In this document: one piece after another, positions 1-7,845 of the stretch
Layout: every line of letters begins with the position of its first letter
Numbering within the stretch: position 1 is the first letter of the stretch
Origin: JANYGM01 sp043764015
Lineage (GTDB): Bacteria; Bacteroidota; Bacteroidia; Cytophagales; Thermonemataceae
Length of the DNA: 30,677 nt
Assembly: GCA_043764015.1 (NCBI GenBank)
Contig: JAYUKY010000107.1
Coordinates: forward strand, 1-30,677
Reading direction: 5' to 3'
The notes under the pieces: model-generated
What the model saw: the letters and a program-made list of their open reading frames with translations, nothing else
The model's database searches: none
What the model was told of the DNA's origin: nothing
Translations under genes and position numbers: made by a program

Positions 1-1
1 A

Positions 2-94
2 TTCACAATTCACAATTCACAATTCACAATTCACAATTCACAATTCACAATTCACAATTCACAATTCACAATTCACAATTCACAATTCACAATT
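2..94. repeat. Heptanucleotide tandem array TTCACAA, about 13 copies
   Basis: Thirteen perfect head-to-tail copies of the 7-mer TTCACAA, plus two further bases, run from the window edge to position 94. The true array may extend left of the window. It stops two bases before the stop codon of the next gene (97-99, minus strand), so it lies directly at that gene's 3' end. There is no interspersed unique sequence, so it is not a CRISPR. It resembles the short tandemly repeated repetitive heptamers known from some cyanobacteria; that comparison is by analogy only. Confidence 0.97.
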
Positions 95-96
95 AT

Positions 97-765
97 TTAG
101 TCTATCAAAGTTGTTTCTAATATTACTCTAAAATTGCGCAAAATAGCAATTATTTGTATTAAATCTTTCTCTTCTGTGCTGTTGTAGGCATTAGAAACGC
201 AATAATTTTTCCCTTCCATTGTTACGAAATACCAAAATCTGCCCACAACGTATGCTCCATACATTGGTTTTCCGTTTTTATTTTTCTCTTGTGCTATCAA
301 AAAAGCCTCTATTAGTTGCGCTAATGGGTCTCCATTGGGGTCTTTTTCTTTTTTGTACTCTTGAAAATGAAAATAAGGCACTTTTACCAAATCCATCACC
401 CCTTTTGCAATCATAAAATCTGTTTTTGCTTTCAAAAAATGCCCTTCAACTGTTGCCTGAACTGTTTTCTCATAAAGGCTACGAAATTTATCATTTGATT
501 TTAGTCCAGAAATGGCAATAATAAAGGCAATAAAATTCATTTTTAGGTCTTCTTCATTCCAATTTTCAACATTTTCCAGTGCTTCTTGTGCAAGATTTGT
601 TACAGTTTTTGCATCTTCATTACTAAGAATAGTTGTAGTATCCAACCATTTTTCTAGCAAATTTGTATTTGATTTTATGCTTAATTTCCCATTTAATTTG
701 GTTTTGGTAAGTCCAAAAGTATCAATTATTTCAGCTTCAGACCATTGTTTTATTTTATTTGTCAT
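97..765 (-). CDS. Hypothetical protein with a PD-(D/E)XK nuclease-like fold signature
   Basis: A 222-residue soluble protein with no signal peptide or membrane segment. The C-terminal half carries a pattern seen in PD-(D/E)XK-type endonuclease-like domains: Asp116 in KTDF, then Glu136-x-Lys138 in the strand HFQEYKKEKDP, then GDPLAQL and a conserved-looking strand YGAYVVGRFWYFV (about 169-181). I recall similar single-domain proteins as multicopy genes in Bacteroidota and cyanobacteria, but the role is not established and no partner gene is evident here. The ATG start at 765 is the only good one. The gene is preceded by the histidine kinase on the same strand (53 bp gap), and its stop codon abuts the TTCACAA array. 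Nuclease activity is an inference from motif spacing only. Confidence 0.75.
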   Translation of the reverse strand: MTNKIKQWSEAEIIDTFGLTKTKLNGKLSIKSNTNLLEKWLDTTTILSNEDAKTVTNLAQEALENVENWNEEDLKMNFIAFIIAISGLKSNDKFRSLYEKTVQATVEGHFLKAKTDFMIAKGVMDLVKVPYFHFQEYKKEKDPNGDPLAQLIEAFLIAQEKNKNGKPMYGAYVVGRFWYFVTMEGKNYCVSNAYNSTEEKDLIQIIAILRNFRVILETTLID

Positions 766-818
766 AGTTTTAAGCTATTTATTTTCGTGTAAATATACGA
801 AAAATAAACAGAAAAAGC

Positions 819-3788
819 TTAAAAATTTTCCTTAAAATACGCTTTCCAAACCTCAAAACTTTCCTTTAATTTTCCGAAATTTTGATGTAAGTTTTCCTTA
901 TAATTTGCATCATTTTCTAGATATTCTCTTTCTTTCATATTTTTATCAATAACAGCAGCTTTTTCTGCCAAATCATCTGCGCCTAGCGTGCCTGCATTGC
1001 CTTTGAGCGTATGTATATATGAGGCTATTTGCCTAAAATCATTATTTTGAATAAAAAATTCCAAATTTTCAATAAGATTTTTAGCTTCTATTTCAAAATC
1101 TTGTAAACTTTCCAATATTAGTTCCTCGCCACCGTATTTTTTGAGTTGTTGGAGTACATTTTTATTGATAATTTCGTTGTTTTTTTCTAATAAAATCACC
1201 CCTGACTCTTCCTTAAAAGCGAGAGAAACAAACTCATTTTCTTTAAAAGAGGGATTAGGGTCAGTTTTATCAATATTTTGATTAAATATTCTTTGAATGG
1301 TTTGCAGCAAAATTTCGGCACGAATAGGCTTAGAAATATAGTCGTCAAAACCACTTTTTAAAAATTTTTCTTTGTCTTCTACCATAGCGTAAGCAGTCAT
1401 AGCCACGATAGGGGGTATTTTGTGCTGACTTTCTGATACATTTTGTAGTGAATTTTGATGTAAGATTTTCATAGTTTCCAAACCGTCTAAGTCTGGCATT
1501 TGAATATCCATCAAAATAAGTGCATATTTATGATTTTCTAATAAATTTTCTGTTTGATTTTTTTGTACTTTTTCAAGACACACAAAACCACTTTCCGCAA
1601 AATCTATTCTACAACCGCTTTTCTCCAAAATGTCACCAGCCACACGCCTATTGATAGCATTATCATCAACAATTAAAATAAAAGGAGAAGTATCAAAGAA
1701 CGTAGTCTCTTGATAATCATCAGTATTTTTAGTGGAATTATCTGCGAAATTATTTGTTAGATTTTCTTGTGAAGCATTTAAAATACTTGTCTTAAAAGTG
1801 AAATAAAAACAACTTCCTTTTTCTATCTCGGAGCTTACGCCCATTTCACCTTGCATCAAGTTAGATAATTCTTTTGAAATAACCAAACCCAAACCTGTGC
1901 CTGCATAACTCTTTGAAAATGAGTTATCTACTTGACTAAAAGAGTAAAAAAGTTTATCCAAATTTTCCTTAGAAATCCCAATTCCTGTATCTTTTACTGA
2001 GATTTTTAGGATAATTTCTTGTTGATTCTCTAAAACTTTCTCAACTTCTGTATAAATTGTAATTTTCCCAAATTCTGTAAATTTAATGGCATTAGAAACA
2101 AGGTTGGAAAGTATCTGCAAAAGGCGTGTTTCATCAGCAAAAATGGCATCAGGTACATCATTTTCAAAAGAAAATTTTAGTTGATTATGTTTGCTTTCTG
2201 CTTGTTGCTTGAAAAGTGCATAAATTTTATCTATTGTATTTTTCAAAGAAATATTTTTTTCATTAAGTTGCATTTTGCCCGCCTCAATCTTGGATAAATC
2301 CAAAATATCATTCAGAATTGTGAGCAAAGTTTCAGAAGATTTTTTAACAATTTGTACGTATTCTTGCTGCTTTTGAGAAAGAGCCGTACCTGAAAGTAAA
2401 TCTATCATACCAATAATTCCGTTCATTGGCGTTCTAATTTCGTGGCTCATATTAGCAAGAAAACTGCCTTTTACTTTTAAAGATTTTTCTGCTAACTCTT
2501 TGGCGAGTAGTGCTTTACGTTCTGTTTTTTTGAGTTCTGTGATGTCCCTAATCACGCCTTCAATGGCAAATGGTTTTCCAGAATCATCAAAAATCAAACG
2601 AATATTAGACATACTTTCTACTACACTTCCGTTTTTACAACGCAAGCCAACTTCAAAATTTCGTAGTTTTCCATTTTTAAACAAGATTTTAAAGGCTTTT
2701 TTAAGAAATTCTTTATGAAAAACAGTATTGACTAATTCATTATTATTATTACTTTCCAAAACATAAAAATCTGTTACTTTTTTTCCTAACATTTCCTCTG
2801 GAAGATAGCCTCCCAACTCAAAAATAGAAGGGCTTATCATTTGTATAACTCCTTTTAAATCAGAGCGGTAATAAATATCTTGAAACGAAATAAAAATATT
2901 TCTAAATTTTTCTTCACTTTGTTTTAAGGCAATTTCAGAGAGTTTTTTTTCTGTGATATTGTGCGCAATGGCTGCAACTTCTTGTATGTTTTGAATATTA
3001 TTTTGTGTACTCGTTTGCGTATCATTTTGGATACTTTGAATGGAATTATTCTCATTGTTTTCAGTAATATAAATAGGATTTAGATAAACTTCACGCCACC
3101 GCAAAATACCATTTCTGTCAATTACTTTTATTTCAAAATGTTGTACTTTTCCAAGAAATGCAGCCTTAAATTTCTCTTTCCAAAAAATATCTACTTTTTC
3201 TTGTGCAATAGCACTTTTAAGTATATCAAGTGGCTGATTTAGCTGTGGAATGATGCCATATTGCTCTTCCACTGCCTTAGCATAATTGTTGTTGAAAGCC
3301 GTAAATTTGCGCTCACGGCTCACAGTCCACATCAGATGTGAGCCACTTTCAAAAATTGCATTTAGGCGTGCTGTTTGGTTTCCTAACTGCTTTTCAGCAA
3401 GAATTCTATCCGTAATATCATTCAAAATACCTCTGAAGGCAAGTATCTTGTTGTTTTCACGTCTTGCATTGAGCCTGCCAGAAAGATGCAAAAGTTGGCG
3501 TTTGTTGGTATAAACTGCCGTTTGAAAACTAATATTATCTTCACCCTCAAAAATAGCAGAAATTTGGGTATAAGTGGTTGATTTGTAGTCTTCTGCAATA
3601 ATATTTTTAAGATTAATTTCTTTCAAATCATCTATAAAATAACCTAATTTTTCCCTAAAAACCTTATTACTAAACAATAAATTTCCTTCTAAGGAACAAA
3701 CAAAAATCAAATCATTAGAATTATCAAATAAATCCTGTAAAGCTGCATTTGTTTGTTGTAATTCTTTGATAATTAAGTCATTTTCCAT
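819..3788 (-). CDS. Hybrid sensor histidine kinase, PAS-PAS-PAS-HisKA-HATPase-REC-Hpt
   Basis: A 989-residue cytoplasmic phosphorelay protein. Three PAS/PAC units occupy about residues 10-430. HisKA has the H-box SHEIRTPMNG with phospho-accepting His449. The ATPase has an N-box (SNLVSNAIKF), DTGIGIS and GTGLGLVISKEL. The receiver domain (FILIVDDNAINRR) has Asp761 in LILMDIQMPD, and a C-terminal Hpt domain has His926 in YIHTLKGNAG, so the relay His-Asp-His is contained in one chain. No transmembrane segment is seen, so the signal is probably cytosolic. I chose the ATG at 3788 because the reading frame open upstream to 3914 runs through the promoter and would add 42 unlikely residues. An Asn/Gln-rich insertion (encoded about 2985-3065) interrupts the second PAC motif. 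The output regulator is not in the window. Confidence 0.93.
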   Translation of the reverse strand: MENDLIIKELQQTNAALQDLFDNSNDLIFVCSLEGNLLFSNKVFREKLGYFIDDLKEINLKNIIAEDYKSTTYTQISAIFEGEDNISFQTAVYTNKRQLLHLSGRLNARRENNKILAFRGILNDITDRILAEKQLGNQTARLNAIFESGSHLMWTVSRERKFTAFNNNYAKAVEEQYGIIPQLNQPLDILKSAIAQEKVDIFWKEKFKAAFLGKVQHFEIKVIDRNGILRWREVYLNPIYITENNENNSIQSIQNDTQTSTQNNIQNIQEVAAIAHNITEKKLSEIALKQSEEKFRNIFISFQDIYYRSDLKGVIQMISPSIFELGGYLPEEMLGKKVTDFYVLESNNNNELVNTVFHKEFLKKAFKILFKNGKLRNFEVGLRCKNGSVVESMSNIRLIFDDSGKPFAIEGVIRDITELKKTERKALLAKELAEKSLKVKGSFLANMSHEIRTPMNGIIGMIDLLSGTALSQKQQEYVQIVKKSSETLLTILNDILDLSKIEAGKMQLNEKNISLKNTIDKIYALFKQQAESKHNQLKFSFENDVPDAIFADETRLLQILSNLVSNAIKFTEFGKITIYTEVEKVLENQQEIILKISVKDTGIGISKENLDKLFYSFSQVDNSFSKSYAGTGLGLVISKELSNLMQGEMGVSSEIEKGSCFYFTFKTSILNASQENLTNNFADNSTKNTDDYQETTFFDTSPFILIVDDNAINRRVAGDILEKSGCRIDFAESGFVCLEKVQKNQTENLLENHKYALILMDIQMPDLDGLETMKILHQNSLQNVSESQHKIPPIVAMTAYAMVEDKEKFLKSGFDDYISKPIRAEILLQTIQRIFNQNIDKTDPNPSFKENEFVSLAFKEESGVILLEKNNEIINKNVLQQLKKYGGEELILESLQDFEIEAKNLIENLEFFIQNNDFRQIASYIHTLKGNAGTLGADDLAEKAAVIDKNMKEREYLENDANYKENLHQNFGKLKESFEVWKAYFKENF

Positions 3789-3810
3789 TTTAAGAGTAAT
3801 TTTGTGTTTG

Positions 3811-3818
3811 CAAAAATA
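3811..3818 (-). promoter_or_regulatory. -7 promoter box TATTTTTG for the histidine kinase
   Basis: On the minus strand TATTTTTG fits the Bacteroidota -7 consensus TAnnTTTG and lies 22 bp upstream of the kinase ATG at 3788. No clear TTG -33 box is seen. It faces away from the TPR-gene promoter at 3852-3859. Confidence 0.5.
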
Positions 3819-3851
3819 TGCTTTATTTTTATTAAAATAGCGAAAAAAGTT

Positions 3852-3859
3852 TACTTTTG
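3852..3859 (+). promoter_or_regulatory. -7 promoter box TACTTTTG for the secreted TPR protein
   Basis: TACTTTTG matches TAnnTTTG and lies 45 bp upstream of the ATG at 3905. The box is 33 bp from the opposing kinase promoter, so the two polymerases would compete for overlapping DNA. It is followed at once by three 11-bp direct repeats. Confidence 0.5.
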
Positions 3860-3891
3860 TGAAAAACTTGTGAAAAACTTGTGAAAAATTT
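3859..3891. repeat. Three 11-bp direct repeats (GTGAAAAACTT) in a 5' leader
   Basis: Two perfect copies and one near-perfect copy (GTGAAAAATTT) are contiguous and begin on the last base of the TACTTTTG box, so they lie in the initially transcribed region of the TPR gene. The third copy supplies a GTG that opens the reading frame eight codons before the preferred ATG. Confidence 0.85.
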
Positions 3892-3904
3892 CTTTCTATT
3901 CTCA

Positions 3905-5767
3905 ATGAAATCAATAAAATTCTGTTTTTTGGTGCTTTTTAGCTTATTATTTTCTTTCCCAATAGTAGCCCAAAACCTTCAAAAAACCTATAAAAATGCT
4001 ATCAAAGCGTTTGAAAAAGGCAATCCTAATAAAGGTTTTGCCTTACTTGAAGCGTGTGAAAAAATCAACCCAAAAGATAGGAATACGCTTTATGCTAGGG
4101 GTTTTTATCAGTTGGCAATGCGTGAATATACACTTGCAGATGAGAGTTTTAGGGCGGTTTTGGTGGTTTTTCCAAAAGATACAGCGGCTTTTGTGGGTGC
4201 AAGTAAGGCAAATATGAAATTAGAAAACTTTGATATTGCAGAAGATTATTTGTTGCGTGCCTATGTCTTAGATAGCTCCAAAGCGGATATTTATGCAGAT
4301 TTTGGGCAACTTTATATGCTTACAGAAGAGTATGAAACAGCAGAAAACTACCTCAATGAAGCCATCAAAAGAGAGCCAAAAAACAGCCATTTTTATGAGT
4401 TGAGGGCATATTTGTATTATTTTCAGAATGATAATAAAAAAGCAACAGAAGACATAGAAAAAAGCCTTGCTATTAATGCTAAAAACTATGATGCAATGCG
4501 TATTAAGGCACTTATTTTGTTTGAAAATAAAAAATATAAAGAAGTTATTGATATTTATTTGATGCTTTCTAAAAAAGATGCAGAAGATTTTGAGGAAGTT
4601 GATTTTCTGACGTGGGCGCAGGCGCATTATATGCGTAAGGAGTACGTAATGGCTGTTTCTGTCCTTAAAAACCTTCATTCTGATAATCAAAATCTAAAAA
4701 ATAATATACAATCTAAAAATCCTGATGTATTTTATCAATTAGCTAAAAATTATTTTCAGCTAAAAGAAATGCCAAACAGCACTAAAAATGCTTCTGAAAA
4801 TATAAATAAAGCACTTTCTTTACTTTTGGAACAAGAAGAAATTTCGGCAAATATGTTATATGATAGGGCAGTAATTAGTTATAAAATATCACCAACTAAT
4901 GCAAAAGAGGATTATTTGCGTGCCATTTCTGTTTTGCCAGAAATAATAGAACAAAAGAATTTTTTAGGAGAAGAAATTGTACTTTTAGGAGATTTACGCA
5001 AACTCCTAAGCGTTAATAATAAGCAACTTGATAGCGCAAAAGTAGTAGGTTTTAAGACTCGTGCCTTGAATACAGACAGTCCAAAAATAATGCTTGAAAG
5101 CATACAGAAAGCTATCAAAATAGATAGTCTTTCTGCTTACAATCACGTTATTTGCGCTTTTGCGTATTTACAAAATTATCAAAAACAAGAAAATAAAGAA
5201 AATTTGTCGTTAGATTTGGCACAAAAATCACTTCAAAAAGCAGAAAATAGCTATCAAAAAATCAATCTAGATTACCTAAATCCAGAGAAAAATCTAAATG
5301 AAAGTTTAGGTTTAGAATATTACTATTTCGTGAAAGGAATTTATTTTAAAAATAAAGAAGATTATTCACAAGCAGCAATATTTCTGCAAAAAGCAATTAC
5401 ACTAAATCCAGATGAAAATGATTATCTCTATACTTTGGCGCAGGTTTTTTATGAAAATGAGCAATATAAAGATGCTATAGAAATCATTACAGAGGCAATT
5501 GAAAATGACCCAGAAAATGAAGACTTTTATTTGGAACGTGCCAGTTATTATGTTGCTAATGAAGACTATAGGCTTTGCCTTACGGATACAGACAAAATAT
5601 TAAGTTTGGATAATTTTAATAATGAAGCTTCTTATTGGGCTGCAACTGCATATTTGGGCTTGAAAGATTATAAAAAAGCAGAAGAAAAAATAACTATTTG
5701 CCTGCGTTTTGAGCCTGAAAATGAAGATTATAAAGCACTTCTGAAAGAAATAAATCTAAAAAGATAA
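3905..5767 (+). CDS. Secreted tetratricopeptide-repeat protein
   Basis: A 620-residue protein with an N-terminal signal peptide (MKSIKFCFLVLFSLLF, cleavage likely after VAQ) followed by tandem TPR helical hairpins over nearly the whole length. Typical TPR residues are visible (for example DKNDYLYTLAQVFYENEQYK-like repeats near the C-terminus and ADIYADFGQLYMLTEEYE near residue 120). It is probably an exported or periplasmic scaffold for protein interaction; no catalytic motif is visible. I prefer ATG 3905, because the GTG at 3881 would put eight extra residues before the signal peptide and lies inside a repeat. It is divergent from the hybrid kinase and convergent with the SiaC-like gene, separated by a strong hairpin terminator. 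The ligand or complex cannot be told from sequence. Confidence 0.88.
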   Translation: MKSIKFCFLVLFSLLFSFPIVAQNLQKTYKNAIKAFEKGNPNKGFALLEACEKINPKDRNTLYARGFYQLAMREYTLADESFRAVLVVFPKDTAAFVGASKANMKLENFDIAEDYLLRAYVLDSSKADIYADFGQLYMLTEEYETAENYLNEAIKREPKNSHFYELRAYLYYFQNDNKKATEDIEKSLAINAKNYDAMRIKALILFENKKYKEVIDIYLMLSKKDAEDFEEVDFLTWAQAHYMRKEYVMAVSVLKNLHSDNQNLKNNIQSKNPDVFYQLAKNYFQLKEMPNSTKNASENINKALSLLLEQEEISANMLYDRAVISYKISPTNAKEDYLRAISVLPEIIEQKNFLGEEIVLLGDLRKLLSVNNKQLDSAKVVGFKTRALNTDSPKIMLESIQKAIKIDSLSAYNHVICAFAYLQNYQKQENKENLSLDLAQKSLQKAENSYQKINLDYLNPEKNLNESLGLEYYYFVKGIYFKNKEDYSQAAIFLQKAITLNPDENDYLYTLAQVFYENEQYKDAIEIITEAIENDPENEDFYLERASYYVANEDYRLCLTDTDKILSLDNFNNEASYWAATAYLGLKDYKKAEEKITICLRFEPENEDYKALLKEINLKR

Positions 5768-5794
5768 ATCAAAAGAAATAGCTAAAAAGTAGTT

Positions 5795-5831
5795 AAAAAA
5801 GCCTTTAAATTCATAATTTAAAGGCTTTTTT
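5795..5831. terminator. Bidirectional intrinsic terminator
   Basis: A perfect 17-bp inverted repeat (5795-5811 and 5815-5831) with a 3-nt loop, CAT. The stem has a GCCTTTAAATT core and ends in A6/T6, so it gives a hairpin followed by a U-run on both strands. It lies between the convergent TPR and SiaC-like genes and can serve both. Confidence 0.93.
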
Positions 5832-5835
5832 AATT

Positions 5836-6210
5836 TTATAATACAATAATATCAAAATCCATTTGGCTAATGCGCTTAAAATTCTCTCCTAGTTCTTGCA
5901 TATCTTCGTCATCTGGCATATAATACCATTCTATACGAATGGCTTTTTGTTCTTTGAAGATACGGCGTAGGCGGCGCAAAATCTCCGAAATAAACATTGA
6001 AGAACTTGTATTACAATAAGTTATGTTAAAAACAACTAAAGTTTTTTCGTAAGTGTTAGCTATGTACTCGTCTATCCACGCAAGAATGGGTGTGAAAAAC
6101 TCATAAGAATCTTCTGGAATAGATATACCAACAAACTCAATTTTGCCAATAGTATGGTCTAGCGTAACTTGTGACGTAAGTTCTGTTGATTTTATATATA
6201 ATTTCTCCAT
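5836..6210 (-). CDS. SiaC-family (DUF1987) regulatory phosphoprotein
   Basis: A 124-residue protein. It matches the DUF1987/SiaC pattern I know: MEKLYIKSTELTSQVTLD at the start, LPED-like SIPEDSYEFFTPILAW (30-45), the strand FNITYCNTSSSMFI (61-74) and the acidic motif WYYMPDDEDMQELGE near the C-terminus. In Pseudomonas aeruginosa SiaC, Thr68 is phosphorylated by SiaB and controls interaction with the diguanylate cyclase SiaD. Here Thr68 falls at the same number in the CNTSSS stretch. The ATG at 6210 fits the family start; the frame is open eight codons further without a good start. No SiaB-type kinase, SiaA-type phosphatase or diguanylate cyclase gene is adjacent, although a hybrid kinase lies 2 kb away. 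Family call firm, role inferred. Confidence 0.87.
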   Translation of the reverse strand: MEKLYIKSTELTSQVTLDHTIGKIEFVGISIPEDSYEFFTPILAWIDEYIANTYEKTLVVFNITYCNTSSSMFISEILRRLRRIFKEQKAIRIEWYYMPDDEDMQELGENFKRISQMDFDIIVL

Positions 6211-6309
6211 TAAAAAACGAATTGTAAAAAACAAATGGGTTAAAAAATTCAGTAAAAAAATATTTCTTTGTGGTGTGTAAACTTATAACTTCTTATTGAG
6301 AAAAATGTT

Positions 6310-7725
6310 TTAGCGTGGATATTCAGCCATAGCTTCTCTACGAGCATATTTTTGCTGCACAAGCGTTTTTCCTGTTTTCAAATCTTCTCTTTTTTTGATT
6401 TCTTCACGTTGTTTTTTAAGCAAATCTTCTTTTTTCTTAGCTATTTCCTCACGTTGTTTGATGCTTTCTTCACTATCTTCTAGTTCAATATTAAGGGTTA
6501 TTTTTTCAGAATTATCATCATTTGTAACTGTAATAGCTTTCATATAAGGCGTATAACCTACTTTTTTAATAGCTTGATTTAATTGTTTGAGGTCTGTTTT
6601 TTCTAAAACAAGTACATATTTTCCAGTGTAGGCGTTGCTAGCAATGATTTTATTCGTTTTATCAGCCTTAAAAACAATTTCAGCATTGATAGGTTTTTTG
6701 GTACGTTTGCTCGTAACAACTCCTTCAATAATCAGCGTGCTTTTTGGCTTCATTATTTTGGGAGAATTAGTGATATCAGCATAATAAATATCTCCATTTC
6801 TGACAAAATAAGCCTCTTTTCCGTCTGCAGTCAAGATAAAACCTTGGTCATTTTGTGCAGTATTGAAAGGTGCGCCAATATTCACCACGTCTGTTACAGT
6901 ACCATTTGCGTTGAGTGTTCCTTTGAAGATATCCAAACCACCTGCGGAAGTATAGCCATTTGAGGCAAAATAAAGCGTTTTTCCGTCTGCCGCAATGAAT
7001 GGCGCACGCTCATTGTAAGGCGTACTAATATTAAGTTTGGTAAGATACGACCAGACACCACCTACCCTAAAACTAATATACAAATCCATATTTTTTACAT
7101 AATCTCCGAGTGCCACAATAAAAGTATTACCATCAGGAGAGATAGCCATACCATCAGTTGCTTGTGATACTCCTTTTACATCTTCATTCATAAAAAACTG
7201 GTGTATTCCACCTCCCAAAGGCTGTGGTGTACCCCAATAAGTGCCTTGCAGGGCAGCTTTATAATAAGGTCCAGAACGAGTGCTCCAATCTTTCCAACTT
7301 TGATAAGCAACTGTTTGCCCATCAGGTGAGATATTAGGCTCATCTTCACCATCAAAGGTATTTACAGTTGCACCAAGTGAGGCAGGCGCACTCCAATTGC
7401 CGTTTATTTTTTGAGAAAACCAAATATCACCATCAAAACCGCCACCGTTTGCGGCATCTCTTGTGGCTGACCACGTCATTCCGCCACGTTTTGACATAAA
7501 AAACAAGTATTTTCCATCAGGTGAAATATTGGGATTTACTTCATCATAAGTAGAATTAAGTATAGAAATAGCGTTTGTTTTTATAGTGCTTGGTTGTGTG
7601 AGTACAGGCACTTTTTGCGGTGGTGTGGGGAACATTTGCGCCTGCAAGTCATTAAAAATCAGACTAAAAAATAGGCTCAAAATAGTTAAAAAAAGGGTAA
7701 AATAGGTTTTTATGTAGGTTTTCAT
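6310..7725 (-). CDS. Secreted PD40/WD40-like beta-propeller protein with coiled-coil tail
   Basis: A 471-residue exported protein. The signal peptide spans about 1-30 (ending DLQAQ). Residues about 50-330 form TolB-type PD40 repeats with the recurring motif NISPDGKYLFF, NISPDGQTVAY, AISPDGNTFIV, FIAADGKTLYF and LTADGKEAYFV. Next comes a carboxypeptidase-regulatory-like beta-sandwich (about 333-400, IIEGVVTSKRTKKPINAEIVF), then a charged Lys/Glu coiled coil (about 420-456). In Bacteroidota such proteins are periplasmic or surface attached, often near OmpA-type proteins or the gliding/type IX machinery; neither is visible here. It lies 120 bp downstream of a DUF5916 envelope gene but has its own strong promoter (7762-7791). 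No catalytic site is seen. Confidence 0.87.
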   Translation of the reverse strand: MKTYIKTYFTLFLTILSLFFSLIFNDLQAQMFPTPPQKVPVLTQPSTIKTNAISILNSTYDEVNPNISPDGKYLFFMSKRGGMTWSATRDAANGGGFDGDIWFSQKINGNWSAPASLGATVNTFDGEDEPNISPDGQTVAYQSWKDWSTRSGPYYKAALQGTYWGTPQPLGGGIHQFFMNEDVKGVSQATDGMAISPDGNTFIVALGDYVKNMDLYISFRVGGVWSYLTKLNISTPYNERAPFIAADGKTLYFASNGYTSAGGLDIFKGTLNANGTVTDVVNIGAPFNTAQNDQGFILTADGKEAYFVRNGDIYYADITNSPKIMKPKSTLIIEGVVTSKRTKKPINAEIVFKADKTNKIIASNAYTGKYVLVLEKTDLKQLNQAIKKVGYTPYMKAITVTNDDNSEKITLNIELEDSEESIKQREEIAKKKEDLLKKQREEIKKREDLKTGKTLVQQKYARREAMAEYPR

Positions 7726-7761
7726 ATAGCTTTCTATTATTTTGATTTACATCATTTTACA

Positions 7762-7791
7762 CAAAATTACACATTTTTTTATATAAAACAA
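7762..7791 (-). promoter_or_regulatory. Promoter TTG-N19-TAATTTTG of the PD40 gene
   Basis: On the minus strand a TTG (7791-7789) is followed after 19 bp by TAATTTTG (7769-7762), matching the Bacteroidota sigma-A pattern in both boxes and spacing. The start codon lies 36 bp beyond the -7 box. Confidence 0.65.
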
Positions 7792-7845
7792 TTTTAAAAA
7801 TAATTCCGAATTTTTTTTAAATATTTTAATGCTTTTACTTACTAA

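Noticed and set aside
4268..4690. Long antisense frame within the TPR gene
   Set aside because: Its sequence is a hydrophobic, Ile/Phe-rich shadow of the real TPR gene on the other strand.
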